A DNA stretch of 64,000 nt from Rhizobacter sp. Root1238 (GCF_001425825.1 NZ_LMDM01000010.1:87182-151181); one strand, 5' to 3'; counted from the stretch's first letter, positions 1 through 11,186 are shown. Made by a program: numbers and translations. Notes: a model not told the origin generated them from the sequence alone.

Positions 1-99
1 GGTCGTCTTGATGCCCAGCCGGACACCGACGCCCTTGCCGCGCTTGGTGATGTAGCGCGACACGTGGCGTGCCGCGGCTTCGGTCAGCGTGACGGCCAT
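1..99 (-). CDS. iscA: Iron-sulfur cluster assembly protein IscA (5' part only)
   Basis: The first 33 codons of a minus-strand gene are present and the rest lies beyond the window edge. The readable N-terminus begins MAVTLTEAAARHVSRYITKR and continues into a GVRLGIKTT segment, the usual start of A-type carriers of the IscA/HesB family. The three conserved cysteines would lie in the missing part. IscA accepts and passes on Fe-S clusters or iron during Fe-S assembly. It starts 4 bases after the iscU stop, so it is translated from the isc operon transcript. Identity rests on this short segment plus position directly after iscU. Confidence 0.88.
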   Translation of the reverse strand, partial: MAVTLTEAAARHVSRYITKRGKGVGVRLGIKTT

Positions 100-103
100 G
101 GCG

Positions 104-511
104 TCAGTGCGTGGTGGCAGGCACCGCAGCGCCGGTCTTCGCCTTGTAGTCGTTCACCGCCGCCTTGATCGCGTCTTCGGCCAGGATCGAGCAGTGGATC
201 TTGACCGGCGGCAGCGCCAGTTCTTCGGCGATGTGCGTGTTCTTGATCGACAGTGCCTCGTCGAGCGACTTGCCCTTGACCCATTCGGTCACCAGCGAGC
301 TCGACGCGATCGCCGAGCCGCAGCCGTAGGTCTTGAACTTCGCGTCTTCGATCAGGCCCGTCACCGGATTGACCTTGATCTGCAGCTTCATCACGTCGCC
401 GCAGGCCGGTGCGCCGACCATGCCGGTGCCCACGGTGTCGTCGCCCTTCTCGAACGAGCCGACGTTGCGCGGGTTCTCGTAGTGCTCAACCACTTTTTCG
501 CTGTAAGCCAT
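104..511 (-). CDS. iscU: Fe-S cluster scaffold protein IscU
   Basis: This is a full-length 135-residue IscU. It is the cytosolic scaffold on which IscS sulfur and iron are built into [2Fe-2S] and [4Fe-4S] clusters before transfer to apoproteins. The cluster ligands are all visible: Cys37 with Asp39 in PACGD, Cys64 in YGCGSA, and Cys107 next to His106. The chaperone-binding LPPVK loop (residues 100-104), recognised by HscA, is intact. It lies 30 bases downstream of iscS and 4 bases upstream of iscA in the same operon. Expression should follow IscR control of the operon promoter. Confidence 0.97.
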   Translation of the reverse strand: MAYSEKVVEHYENPRNVGSFEKGDDTVGTGMVGAPACGDVMKLQIKVNPVTGLIEDAKFKTYGCGSAIASSSLVTEWVKGKSLDEALSIKNTHIAEELALPPVKIHCSILAEDAIKAAVNDYKAKTGAAVPATTH

Positions 512-541
512 TTCAGTGCTCCGTACTTCCTGTCTACAACT

Positions 542-1762
542 TCAGTGGGCAGCCCACTGAATCGTGCTGATGTCGATGCCGTCCTTGAACATTTCCCACA
601 ACGGCGAGAGTTCGCGCAATTTCGCGACGCGGTCTTTCAGCGTCGTGATCACGTAGTCGATTTCTTCGGTGGTCGTGAAACGACCGATGGTCATGCGCAG
701 GCTGGAGTGCGCAAGCTCATCGCTGCGTCCCAGGGCGCGCAGCACATAGCTCGGTTCCAGGCTGGCCGACGTGCAGGCCGATCCTGACGACACCGCGATG
801 CCCTTGATGCCCATGATCAACGATTCGCCTTCGACGAAGTTGAACGACATGTTCACGTTGTGCGGCACGCGCCGCTCGGCGTGGCCGTTCAGGAAGGTCT
901 GCTCGATGTCCTTCAGGCCGTTGATCAAGCGCTGCTGCAGCATGCGGATGCGCTCGTTGTCGGCGCCCATCTCGGCGCGCGCGATGCGGTAGGCCTCGCC
1001 CATGCCGACGATCTGGTGCGTCGCGAGCGTGCCCGAGCGCATGCCGCGCTCATGGCCACCGCCGTGCATCTGCGCTTCGATGCGCACGCGCGGCTTGCGG
1101 CGCACGTACAGCGCGCCGATGCCCTTCGGGCCGTAGGTCTTGTGCGAAGCCAGGCTCATCAGGTCGACCGGCAACGCAGCCAGGTCGATCTCCACCTTGC
1201 CGGTCGCCTGCGCCGCATCGACGTGGAAGATGATGCCGCGCTCGCGGCACATCGCGCCGATCGTCTCGATGTCCTGGATGACGCCGATCTCGTTGTTGAC
1301 GAACAGCACCGAGACCAGGATGGTGTCGGGGCGCATCGCCGCCTTGAGCTTGTCGAGGTCGAGCAGGCCGTCTTCCTGGACGTCGAGGTAGGTCACCTCG
1401 AAGCCCTGGCGCTCCAGCTCGCGCATCGTGTCGAGCACGGCCTTGTGCTCGGTCTTCAACGTGATCAGGTGCTTGCCGCGCGTCTTGTAGAACTGCGCGG
1501 CGCCCTTCAGCGCCAGGTTGATCGATTCGGTCGCGCCCGAAGTCCAGACGATCTCGCGCGGATCGGCGCCGACCAGCGCCGCGACCTGCTCGCGTGCCTT
1601 CTCGACCGCGGCTTCCGCTTCCCACCCCCATGCGTGGCTGCGCGACGCCGGGTTGCCGAAATGCTCGCGCAACCACGGGATCATCGCGTCGACCACGCGC
1701 TGGTCCACCGGCGTCGTCGCGCCGTAGTCCATGTAGATCGGGAAATGGGGGGTCATGTCCAT
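542..1762 (-). CDS. iscS: Cysteine desulfurase IscS
   Basis: A 406-residue PLP enzyme that removes sulfur from L-cysteine as an enzyme-bound persulfide, supplying IscU and other sulfur acceptors such as tRNA thiolation enzymes. The PLP lysine is Lys208 in [12 protein letters not shown]. The persulfide cysteine is Cys330 in [14 protein letters not shown], the group I (IscS-type) active loop. Length matches the E. coli protein (404). Two ATGs two codons apart (1762 and 1756) could both serve as start. It follows iscR by 39 bases and precedes iscU by 30. Confidence 0.97.
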   Translation of the reverse strand: MDMTPHFPIYMDYGATTPVDQRVVDAMIPWLREHFGNPASRSHAWGWEAEAAVEKAREQVAALVGADPREIVWTSGATESINLALKGAAQFYKTRGKHLITLKTEHKAVLDTMRELERQGFEVTYLDVQEDGLLDLDKLKAAMRPDTILVSVLFVNNEIGVIQDIETIGAMCRERGIIFHVDAAQATGKVEIDLAALPVDLMSLASHKTYGPKGIGALYVRRKPRVRIEAQMHGGGHERGMRSGTLATHQIVGMGEAYRIARAEMGADNERIRMLQQRLINGLKDIEQTFLNGHAERRVPHNVNMSFNFVEGESLIMGIKGIAVSSGSACTSASLEPSYVLRALGRSDELAHSSLRMTIGRFTTTEEIDYVITTLKDRVAKLRELSPLWEMFKDGIDISTIQWAAH

Positions 1763-1801
1763 GGGAATCAGCTGCAGCGAATGAACGAGATTTGGATGTG
1801 C

Positions 1802-2338
1802 TTACTTCGAGAAGGCAGCGCCGCCGAGTGCGAAGACCGAATTCGGGGCGGTGATCTTGATCGGCTTGACGACCGGCTGCGTCGAGATCGCGCGCTTGAC
1901 CGGTTGCTCCTCGATCGAGATGCCCTTGGCCAGTTGCTCGTCGACCAGCTTGCGCAGCGAGATCGAATCGAGGTATTCGATCATCTTGGAATTCAGGCTG
2001 GCCCACAGGTCGTGCGTCATGCAGCGGCCGGAGTCCTCGCCCATGCAGTTTTCCTTGCCGCCGCAACCGGTGGCATCGATCGGCTCGTCGACTGCAACGA
2101 TGATGTCGGCGACGGTGATTTCCTCGGATTTGCGACCCAGCGAATAACCGCCGCCGGGGCCGCGGGTGCTCTCGACGAGCCCATGGCGGCGCAGCTTGCC
2201 GAACAGCTGCTCGAGGTAGGACAGCGAAATCTGCTGACGGGCGCTGATGGCTGCCAGCGCGACCGGGCCCGAAAGCTCACGCAGAGCCAGGTCGATCATC
2301 GCGGTCACTGCAAAACGGCCTTTGGTGGTCAGACGCAT
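1802..2338 (-). CDS. iscR: Fe-S cluster-dependent transcriptional regulator IscR
   Basis: An Rrf2-family winged-helix regulator of 178 residues. It senses cellular Fe-S status through its own [2Fe-2S] cluster and represses the isc operon when clusters are plentiful. The DNA-binding part is residues 1-70. The ligand set is Cys92, Cys98, Cys106 and a histidine at 109. The second and third cysteines are separated by seven residues rather than the five of E. coli IscR, a small local insertion. The C-terminal 40 residues extend past the E. coli protein. First gene of the isc operon; start chosen at an ATG preceded by AGGAG. Confidence 0.95.
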   Translation of the reverse strand: MRLTTKGRFAVTAMIDLALRELSGPVALAAISARQQISLSYLEQLFGKLRRHGLVESTRGPGGGYSLGRKSEEITVADIIVAVDEPIDATGCGGKENCMGEDSGRCMTHDLWASLNSKMIEYLDSISLRKLVDEQLAKGISIEEQPVKRAISTQPVVKPIKITAPNSVFALGGAAFSK

Positions 2339-2519
2339 GAAATTCTCCTGAAGCCGATGAAGGCCAACTATGTCAACGAAGCAGATGAGGGCGATTTCAC
2401 GCTTGTCGAGTCCCCGCTTGCCTTCTCCGGGGTAACCCTCGGTTGATCCCGAGAGAATTGCTCAAGTATAGATGAAACCTAGTTTTTTGGTCGGCATTGG
2501 GGCTGAAAGTTCCGTGGGG
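2339..2519 (-). promoter_or_regulatory. Upstream region of the isc operon
   Basis: Non-coding stretch between iscR and the phosphatase gene. On the minus strand a TATACT -10-like hexamer (2465-2470) stands 17 bases from a poor -35 hexamer (2488-2493). A weak -35 would be normal for a regulated promoter. I could not identify a convincing full-length IscR type I palindrome by eye. The IscR role here is inferred from the family, not from a recognised site. Confidence 0.35.
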
Positions 2520-3004
2520 TTATTCGATCCTTGACGAGGACAGATGCTGGACAAGTCCATCGCAGGCATCCTCGACCAGGTCAAGCACATGATCGAAGCC
2601 GTCCGGCCCGCCCTGGTACGGATCCGGCACCGCCGGGCTCGCGAAGCGCACGCCGTGCTGCGTCAGGCGTCCCAGCTTGGCGCGGTGCTGCGGCGGGCAG
2701 CGCTCTTCCAGTTCGGCGAGGTTGTCCCAATCCATCGCCAAGATGAGGTCGAAGCGCTCGAAATCAGCAGCCGTCACGACCCGCGCCCGCAGATTCGCCA
2801 GGTCGTAGCCGCGCCGCGCCGCGTGCTTGATCGAGCGCGGATCCGGCGGCTCGCCGCCATGCCACGAGTGCGTGCCGGCCGAGTCGACCGCCACCGCGTC
2901 GCCCAGCCCGGCGGCGCGCAGCTTGTGGCGCAGCACCGCCTCGGCGGTCGGCGAGCGGCAGATGTTGCCCATGCAGACCATCAGCACCCGCAGCGGCTTC
3001 GCCG

Positions 3005-3008
<4 letters not shown>
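2520..3008 (-). CDS. Low-molecular-weight protein tyrosine phosphatase
   Basis: A 162-residue cytosolic phosphatase of the LMW-PTP family, which hydrolyses phosphotyrosine through a cysteinyl-phosphate intermediate. The CX5R catalytic loop is at the N-terminus (Cys12 to Arg18 in [11 protein letters not shown]). The general-acid Asp129 lies in the VPDPYQGG motif. The start codon overlaps the uvrB stop by 4 bases (ATGA), so the two are probably cotranscribed. There is no tyrosine kinase or capsule cluster nearby, so its substrate is unknown. The same placement between uvrB and iscR is, from memory, common in Burkholderiales. Confidence 0.92.
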
Positions 3009-5203
<2,195 letters not shown>

Positions 5204-5302
5204 GGCGATTAAAATCCTCGGGTTTTCCTGTACCGGAAGTGCACAGGGAAATCGGCAAGCCTAGCCCAAATCCTGCATTCGCTCTACTGACAAGGACTGT
5301 CC

Positions 5303-6502
5303 ATGACCTCGCTGTTCGCCGCTGTCGAAATGGCACCTCGCGACCCCATCCTCGGCCTGAACGAGCAGTTCAACGCCGACCCGAACCCCGCCAAGGTGAA
5401 CCTGGGCGTCGGGGTCTACTACGACGACAACGGCAAACTTCCGCTGCTGAAATGCGTGGCCGAGGCCGAGCGCCAGATGCAAGAGACGCCGAAGCCGCGC
5501 GGCTACCTGCCGATCGACGGCATCGCCGCGTACGACAAGGCGGTGCAGGGCCTGGTGTTCGGCGCCGACAGCGCCGAAGTCGCCGCCGGCCGCGTCGCCA
5601 CGGTCCAGGGCCTGGGCGGCACCGGCGGGCTGAAGATCGGCGCCGATTTCCTGAAGCGGATCAACCCCGCCGCCAAGGTGCTGATCAGCGACCCGAGCTG
5701 GGAGAACCACCGCGCGCTGTTCACCAACGCCGGCTTCACGGTCGAGACCTACCCCTACTACGACGCCGCGAAGCGCGGCGTCAACGTCGACGGCATGCTG
5801 GCCGCGCTGAACGCCGCACCGGCCGGCACGGTCGTCGTGCTGCACGCCTGCTGCCACAACCCGACCGGCTACGACATCACCCCCGCCGACTGGGCGAAGG
5901 TGATCGACGCGGTCAAGGCGCGCGGCCTGGTGGCCTTCCTCGACATGGCCTACCAGGGCTTCGGCGAAGGCATCGCCGAAGACGGCGCGGTGATCGCGCA
6001 GTTCGTCGCCGCCGGCATCGACTTCTTCGTCGCGACCTCGTTCTCGAAGAGCTTCTCGCTGTACGGCGAGCGCGTCGGCGCGCTGAGCGTGCTGTGCAGC
6101 TCCAAGGACGACGCCGCCCGCGTGCTGAGCCAGCTGAAGATCGTGATCCGCACCAACTACTCCAACCCGCCGACGCACGGCGCCCAGGTCGTCGCCACCG
6201 TGCTGACGACGCCGGCGCTGCGCGCGATGTGGGAAGACGAGCTGGCCGGCATGCGGGTGCGCATCAAGCAGATGCGCACCGCGCTGCTGCAGAAGCTGCA
6301 GGCCGCCGGGATCAAGCAGGACATGAGCTTCATCACGCAGCAGAAGGGCATGTTCAGCTATTCGGGCCTCAACAAGGACCAGATGCAGCGTTTGCGCAGC
6401 GAATTCGGCATCTACGGCGTCGATTCGGGCCGCATCTGCGTCGCGGCGCTGAACAGCAAGAACATCGACGCGGTCGTTGCCGCCATTGCCAAAGTCAGCT
6501 GA
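5303..6502 (+). CDS. Aromatic/aspartate aminotransferase
   Basis: A 399-residue class I fold aminotransferase of the AspC/TyrB family, exchanging amino groups between aspartate or aromatic amino acids and 2-oxoglutarate. The PLP-binding lysine is Lys249 in SFSKSFSLYGERVG. The HNPTGYD segment (185-191) and the C-terminal SGRICVAAL region, which carries the carboxylate-binding arginine, are conserved. Sequence alone does not separate TyrB from AspC use. An AAGGA ribosome site lies 6 bases before the ATG, and a strong terminator follows at 6541, so it appears monocistronic. Confidence 0.94.
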   Translation: MTSLFAAVEMAPRDPILGLNEQFNADPNPAKVNLGVGVYYDDNGKLPLLKCVAEAERQMQETPKPRGYLPIDGIAAYDKAVQGLVFGADSAEVAAGRVATVQGLGGTGGLKIGADFLKRINPAAKVLISDPSWENHRALFTNAGFTVETYPYYDAAKRGVNVDGMLAALNAAPAGTVVVLHACCHNPTGYDITPADWAKVIDAVKARGLVAFLDMAYQGFGEGIAEDGAVIAQFVAAGIDFFVATSFSKSFSLYGERVGALSVLCSSKDDAARVLSQLKIVIRTNYSNPPTHGAQVVATVLTTPALRAMWEDELAGMRVRIKQMRTALLQKLQAAGIKQDMSFITQQKGMFSYSGLNKDQMQRLRSEFGIYGVDSGRICVAALNSKNIDAVVAAIAKVS

Positions 6503-6540
6503 CGCGACACGTGCTGTCACGCAAGTGACAGTCCGACAAG

Positions 6541-6570
6541 AAGGCCGCACCATTCTGGGCGGCCTTTTTG
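6541..6570 (+). terminator. Rho-independent terminator after the aminotransferase gene
   Basis: GGCCGC pairs with GCGGCC around a short loop and is followed by TTTTT. It lies 38 bases after the stop codon at 6502, which makes the aminotransferase a single-gene transcript. Confidence 0.88.
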
Positions 6571-6691
6571 CCTTTATTCCGGGTTTGCACCAAAGCAGTC
6601 CCCAGGCACGATGCACTTCGCCTGCCTAGAATGCTGCAACGCACAACTTGTGTGAAAGCGATTGCGCGAAGCGGTCGCAAAGGAAACCCGA

Positions 6692-7999
6692 ATGTTGTAC
6701 CAGTGGTATGAAGCCCAGCGCGCGCTGTTGAGCCCGTTCTCCGAGTTCGCCAGCGCCTCGTCCAAGCTGTACAGCCACCCGCTGTCACCGTTCACGCACA
6801 CGCCGATGGCGCAGCGCGTGTCGGCCGGGCTGGACCTGATGCACCGGCTGTCGAAGGAATACGAGAAGCCGCAGTTCAACATCACCTCGGTGCGCGTCGG
6901 CACGGTCGACGTCGCGGTGCAGGAGCAGGTGGCGCTCGAGAAGCCCTTCTGCCGGCTGCTGCGCTTCAAGCGCTTCACCGACGATTCGCCGGCGCTGACG
7001 CTGATGAAGGATCAGCCGACCGTGCTGGTCGTCGCGCCGCTGTCGGGCCACCATTCGACGCTGCTGCGCGACACCGTCAAGGCGCTGCTGCAGGACCACA
7101 AGGTCTTCATCACCGACTGGACCGACGCCCGCATGGTCGAGCAGGCCGCCGGCCCGTTCCACCTGGACGATTACGTCGCCTACGTGCAGGAGTTCATCCG
7201 CCACGTCGGGCCCGAGGTCAACGTGATCTCGGTGTGCCAGCCGACGGTGCCGGTGCTGGCCGCGATCTCGCTGATGGCCAGCCGCGGCGAACCCACGCCG
7301 CGCACGATGACGATGATGGGCGGCCCGATCGACGCCCGCAAGAGCCCGACGGCCGTCAACAACCTGGCGATGAACAAGAGCTACGACTGGTTCGAGAACA
7401 ACGTCATCTACCGCGTGCCGGTCAACTACCCCGGCGCCGGCCGCCGCGTGTACCCGGGCTTCCTGCAGCACAGCGGCTTCATCGCGATGAACCCGGACCG
7501 CCACCTGAAGTCGCACTACGACTACTTCATGGACCTGATGCGCGGCGACGACGACAACGCCGATTTCCACCGCACCTTCTACGACGAGTACAACGCGGTG
7601 CTCGACATGCCGGCCGAGTACTACCTCGACACCATCAAGACGGTGTTCCAGGACTTCGCGCTGGTCAACGGCACCTGGGAAGTCGACGGCGAGTTGGTGC
7701 GCCCGCAGGACATCACGACCAGCGCGCTGCTGACGATCGAAGGCGAACTCGACGACATCTCCGGCGCCGGCCAGACCAAGGCGGCGCACGAGCTGTGCAC
7801 CGGCATCCCGAAGTCGCGCCAGTTCCACTACGACGTCGAAGGCGCGGGCCACTACGGCATCTTCTCGGGCCGCCGCTGGCGCGAGAAGGTCTACCCGCAG
7901 GTGCGCGACTTCATCGCGTCGCACCAGGCGGAAATGAAGCAGCCGGTGAAGCTCGCCAAGCCGACGGCCCGCAAGGCCGCTGCGCGCAAGGCGGCCTGA
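6692..7999 (+). CDS. phaZ: Intracellular polyhydroxyalkanoate (PHB) depolymerase
   Basis: A 435-residue depolymerase that mobilises native intracellular PHB granules as a carbon reserve. It closely resembles, from memory, PhaZ1 of Ralstonia eutropha throughout. The nucleophile is a cysteine, Cys182 in VISVCQPTVPVLA, in place of the serine of lipases, as known for this family. The histidine in GAGHYGIFSGRRWRE is the probable catalytic base. The start at 6692 (MLYQ) matches the family N-terminus and has AAAGGAAA just upstream. An in-frame codon at 6662 would add ten unlikely residues. The Lys/Ala-rich C-terminal tail (about 20 residues) is an extension. Confidence 0.95.
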   Translation: MLYQWYEAQRALLSPFSEFASASSKLYSHPLSPFTHTPMAQRVSAGLDLMHRLSKEYEKPQFNITSVRVGTVDVAVQEQVALEKPFCRLLRFKRFTDDSPALTLMKDQPTVLVVAPLSGHHSTLLRDTVKALLQDHKVFITDWTDARMVEQAAGPFHLDDYVAYVQEFIRHVGPEVNVISVCQPTVPVLAAISLMASRGEPTPRTMTMMGGPIDARKSPTAVNNLAMNKSYDWFENNVIYRVPVNYPGAGRRVYPGFLQHSGFIAMNPDRHLKSHYDYFMDLMRGDDDNADFHRTFYDEYNAVLDMPAEYYLDTIKTVFQDFALVNGTWEVDGELVRPQDITTSALLTIEGELDDISGAGQTKAAHELCTGIPKSRQFHYDVEGAGHYGIFSGRRWREKVYPQVRDFIASHQAEMKQPVKLAKPTARKAAARKAA

Positions 8000-8006
8000 C
8001 GGCGTC

Positions 8007-8639
8007 GTGGACCGGGCCGCGCTCACCGACGCCCTCGACGCCGCCCTGCCGCAGACGCAGTGCACGCGCTGCGGCTACCCCGACTGCCGCCGCTACGCCG
8101 AAGCCATCGCCGACGGCGAGGCGGCGATCAACCAATGCCCGCCCGGCGGTGCCGACGGCATCGCCCGTCTGGCGCGCCTGACCGGCCTGCCGGTGCTGCC
8201 GCTGAACCCGCTGAACGGCAGCGAAGGCCCGCGCCGCCTCGCGGTGATCGACGAGGCCTGGTGCATCGGCTGCACGCTGTGCCTGAAGGCCTGCCCGGTC
8301 GACAGCATCGTCGGCGGGCCGAAGTCGATGCACACGGTGATCGATCCGCTGTGCACCGGCTGCGAGCTCTGCATCCCGGTCTGCCCGGTCGACTGCATCT
8401 CGCTGGTCGACGCGAGCGAGGGCCGCACCGGCTGGGACGCCTGGAGCCCGGCGCAGGCCGACGAAGCGCGCGAGCGCTTCGATTTCCACCGCGAACGGCT
8501 GGCACGCGACGAGCAGGAGCGCCTGGCCCGCATGGCGGTCCGCAGCGCGCCATCGACGGTGGCCGGCACCGAGGTGAGCGTCAAGAGCAGCGTCATCGAA
8601 GCCGCGCTGGCCCGCGCGCGGCAGCGCAAGCCCGGCTGA
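8007..8639 (+). CDS. RnfB/RsxB-like electron-transport ferredoxin
   Basis: A 210-residue iron-sulfur protein related to the RnfB (RsxB) subunit. It has an N-terminal [4Fe-4S] site of the RnfB type (Cys19, Cys22, Cys27, Cys44). Two bacterial-ferredoxin motifs follow, Cys86-89-92-96 and Cys116-119-122-126. The membrane anchor found at the N-terminus of true RnfB is missing and no other rnf gene is present, so it is likely a soluble electron carrier. It starts with GTG 7 bases after phaZ stops, suggesting cotranscription. The last 65 residues are charged and predicted helical. Confidence 0.85.
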   Translation: MDRAALTDALDAALPQTQCTRCGYPDCRRYAEAIADGEAAINQCPPGGADGIARLARLTGLPVLPLNPLNGSEGPRRLAVIDEAWCIGCTLCLKACPVDSIVGGPKSMHTVIDPLCTGCELCIPVCPVDCISLVDASEGRTGWDAWSPAQADEARERFDFHRERLARDEQERLARMAVRSAPSTVAGTEVSVKSSVIEAALARARQRKPG

Positions 8640-8798
8640 GCGCACCGGGCAGCTTGTCAGCAAATTCCTACAGCTGAATCAGCCGTGTCCTATCCGGGCC
8701 CCGCGCCGGCACCGACGAGGGCGGTCACCCTGCCCGCCTACGCTTGCGCCACGGATTACCGAAGGCGGTCGTCCAACTTCACCGCGCAAGGAGCTGCA

Positions 8799-8996
8799 AT
8801 GCATCACGATCGGATCCGGGGCCGCTGGAAGGAATTCAAGGGCCAGGCCCGTGAGAACTGGGGCCGCGTCACCGGCAACCAGAACGATGTGGAACAAGGT
8901 CAACGCGAACGCCACGCCGGCAAGCTGCAGCGCAAGCATGGCGCCTACGAGGACGAAGCGCGCGAACAGATCCGCGAGCTGCAATCCCGCTACTGA
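8799..8996 (+). CDS. CsbD-family stress-response protein
   Basis: A 65-residue hydrophilic protein of the CsbD/YjbJ type. It has the typical opening with GRWKEFKGQARENWGRVTG and a charged, helical second half. Such proteins accumulate in general stress and have no known enzymatic activity. An AAGGAG ribosome site lies 5 bases before the ATG. A small lipoprotein gene follows 22 bases downstream, and the pair may be coexpressed under stress. This is inference from family and spacing. Confidence 0.85.
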   Translation: MHHDRIRGRWKEFKGQARENWGRVTGNQNDVEQGQRERHAGKLQRKHGAYEDEAREQIRELQSRY

Positions 8997-9018
8997 CCGT
9001 CGATCAAGGAGTACCGCC

Positions 9019-9156
9019 ATGCGACGACTGCTGTTGGCATTTCTGTTGATGGTCAGCATGGGAGCCACGTTGTCCCTCACCGCGTGCGACAAGCTCGGCT
9101 CCGGCACGCCGAAGCCGACCACCGAGCCGCCGCCGGCGGCCAGCGCGCCACCCTGA
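9019..9156 (+). CDS. Small lipoprotein of unknown function
   Basis: A 45-residue peptide with an Arg-rich n-region, a hydrophobic stretch and a lipobox LTAC (Cys23). About 22 mature residues rich in Pro, Thr and Ala follow. Aspartate immediately after the lipidated cysteine is the inner-membrane retention signal in enterobacteria, which suggests it stays in the inner membrane if the rule holds here. An AAGGAG site precedes the ATG. It could be an entericidin-like peptide, but the sequence gives no specific match. Confidence 0.75.
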   Translation: MRRLLLAFLLMVSMGATLSLTACDKLGSGTPKPTTEPPPAASAPP

Positions 9157-9214
9157 ACGCCAGGGCGTCGACACAGCGGGTCGAGGCGTCGCGGGGCTGA
9201 GACAATCCCCGCCG

Positions 9215-9889
9215 ATGACCGACGACCAGATCCCGCCCTTCTTCGCGACGCTCCAGGCTGCCAACCCGCAGCCGAACACCGAGCTCGAATACACCAACGT
9301 CTTCGAGTTGCTGGCCGCGGTGCTGCTGTCGGCCCAGGCCACCGATGTCGGCGTCAACAAGGCGACGCGCAAGCTGTTCGCGATCGCGCCGACGCCGCAG
9401 AAGATGCGCGCGCTCGGGCTTGATGGCATCACGCAGCACATCAAGACCATCGGCCTGTACCGCAACAAGGCGAAGAACCTGTTCGAGACCTGCCGCATCC
9501 TGATCGACGAGCATGGCGGCGAGGTGCCGCGCTCGCGCGAGGCGCTGGAGGCGCTGCCCGGTGTCGGGCGCAAAACCGCCAACGTGGTGCTGAACGTCGC
9601 GTTCGGCGAGCCGACGATGGCGGTCGACACGCACATCTTCCGCGTCGGCAACCGCACCGGGCTGGCGATGGGCAAGAACCCGTTCGAGGTCGAGATGGGC
9701 CTGCTGAAGCGCGTGCCCGAGGGCTACCTCGTCGACGCGCACCACTGGCTGATCCTGCACGGCCGCTACGTCTGCCTGGCGCGCAAGCCGCTGTGCTTCG
9801 AATGCGGCGTGGCGCCGTACTGCGATTCGCGGCCGGGCGGGCCGCGCCAGATCTACACGCTGACCGGCGAGGACACGCGCACGCCGTAG
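9215..9889 (+). CDS. nth: Endonuclease III (DNA glycosylase/AP lyase)
   Basis: A 224-residue base-excision repair enzyme that removes oxidised pyrimidines and cleaves the abasic site. The helix-hairpin-helix LPGVGRKTANVV contains catalytic Lys120, and catalytic Asp138 lies in AVDTHIFRV. The [4Fe-4S] ligands Cys187, Cys194, Cys197 and Cys203 have the classic C-x6-C-x2-C-x5-C spacing. Every key position has the E. coli Nth number. Its 3' end overlaps the convergent cobC gene by 37 bases. Confidence 0.96.
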   Translation: MTDDQIPPFFATLQAANPQPNTELEYTNVFELLAAVLLSAQATDVGVNKATRKLFAIAPTPQKMRALGLDGITQHIKTIGLYRNKAKNLFETCRILIDEHGGEVPRSREALEALPGVGRKTANVVLNVAFGEPTMAVDTHIFRVGNRTGLAMGKNPFEVEMGLLKRVPEGYLVDAHHWLILHGRYVCLARKPLCFECGVAPYCDSRPGGPRQIYTLTGEDTRTP

Positions 9890-10395
9890 CCGGGCGCCGC
9901 CGGCCAGTCGGCGGCGCGGGCGGGCACGATGCCGTCGCGCACGCAACGCATGGCATTCAACCAGCCGGCATGCGCGACGATGCAGGCGTGCGGCGGCAGC
10001 TCAGCCTGCAGCTCATGGCAACGCGCCAGCAGTTGCGCGACCGTCTCGCCGCCGCCCGGTGCGCCGTGCAGGAAGTCGTCACACCACGCATCGACCGCTG
10101 CCGCGCCGATCTCGTCCCACGTCCGCCCGTCCCAGGCGCCGAAATCCAGCTCGCACAGCCGGCGGTCGATGCGGTGAGCCCAGCCCCAGCGCGCGAGCCA
10201 GCGGCCCACGTCGGCACAGCGCCGCAGCGGCGAGGTCCACACGATCCGCGGCCATCCCTCGCGCCGCGCAGCCCGGCGGATGCGGTGCGCGAGGCGCTTG
10301 CTGCGGCGCCGGTCGACCGGCACGTCGGTGTGGCCGATGCAGCGCCCGGCCACGCCGTCGGGCCGCGGGTGGCGCCAGGCATCGATCCGATTCAT
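9853..10395 (-). CDS. cobC: Alpha-ribazole phosphatase-like histidine phosphatase
   Basis: A 180-residue member of the histidine phosphatase superfamily, placed last in the cobalamin operon. It would remove the 5' phosphate from alpha-ribazole or adenosylcobalamin phosphate. The phospho-histidine is His9 in AWRHPRPDG; the canonical RHG is RHP here. The second catalytic histidine is in IVAHAGWLNA, with ELDFGAWDGR between them. The start overlaps the cobS stop by 4 bases. The function is inferred from operon position and superfamily. Confidence 0.82.
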   Translation of the reverse strand: MNRIDAWRHPRPDGVAGRCIGHTDVPVDRRRSKRLAHRIRRAARREGWPRIVWTSPLRRCADVGRWLARWGWAHRIDRRLCELDFGAWDGRTWDEIGAAAVDAWCDDFLHGAPGGGETVAQLLARCHELQAELPPHACIVAHAGWLNAMRCVRDGIVPARAADWPAAPGYGVRVSSPVSV

Positions 10396-11183
10396 GCCCA
10401 GCGCAGCGCGACCACCCAGCCCAGCAGCGCGAGCACTTCGGTGATCTGCTGCGTGGCGCCGAGCGTGTCGCCGGTGATGCCGCCGAGCCGGCGGTGGAAC
10501 CAGCGGCCGCAGACGACGCTGCCCAGCACGACGCCGGCGAGCGCGAGCGCGACAGAGGGCCACCAGCCCCAGCGAACCGCGACCAGCGCGGCGGCCAGCA
10601 ACATCACCCAGCCGAGCGCGACGCCGACCCCGAGCGCCGACACCTTCTGCGCGAGCGGCTTCGCCTTCGCCAGCGACACCTCGCCGGCATACGGCAGCAC
10701 GCGGATCAGCACCACCGCCGCGGCCCGCGACGCGGTGTGCGCGAGCAGCAGCGCCGGCACCGCCAGGGCCATCGGCAGCGCCGACAGCGTCGCCGCCTTC
10801 AGCCCGAGCACCAGCACCAGCGCGACCGCGCCATAGCTGCCGATGCGCGAGTCCTTCATGATCTCCAGCGCCCGCTCGCGGCTCACCGCGCCGCCGAGCG
10901 CATCGCAGGTGTCGGCCAGCCCGTCCTCGTGGAAGGCACCGGTCAGCCACACGGTCGCCGCGATCGACAGCCACACGCCGATCGCGGTGCCGAGGACCTG
11001 GCTGCCGACGGCCAGCACCAGCGCCGCGATGACGCCAACGAAGAAACCGACCAGCGGGAAATGGCGCGCGCTCGCGTTCAGCCAGTCGGGCTCGAAGCCG
11101 ATGCGCGCCGGCACCGGCACGCGCGTGAAGAACTGCAGCGCGACGGCGATCAACCGCAGCTCATGCAGCACGGCCTTCAGCAT
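10392..11183 (-). CDS. cobS: Adenosylcobinamide-GDP ribazoletransferase (cobalamin synthase)
   Basis: A 263-residue polytopic membrane enzyme that joins the activated corrin (adenosylcobinamide-GDP) to alpha-ribazole, or its phosphate, to give adenosylcobalamin or its phosphate. The conserved N-terminal segment with TRVPVP, the acidic motif FHEDGLADTCDALGG and several alternating hydrophobic helices identify CobS. It lies 3 bases after the cobT stop and overlaps cobC by 4 bases. Confidence 0.95.
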   Translation of the reverse strand: MLKAVLHELRLIAVALQFFTRVPVPARIGFEPDWLNASARHFPLVGFFVGVIAALVLAVGSQVLGTAIGVWLSIAATVWLTGAFHEDGLADTCDALGGAVSRERALEIMKDSRIGSYGAVALVLVLGLKAATLSALPMALAVPALLLAHTASRAAAVVLIRVLPYAGEVSLAKAKPLAQKVSALGVGVALGWVMLLAAALVAVRWGWWPSVALALAGVVLGSVVCGRWFHRRLGGITGDTLGATQQITEVLALLGWVVALRWA

Positions 11184-11186
11184 GGC

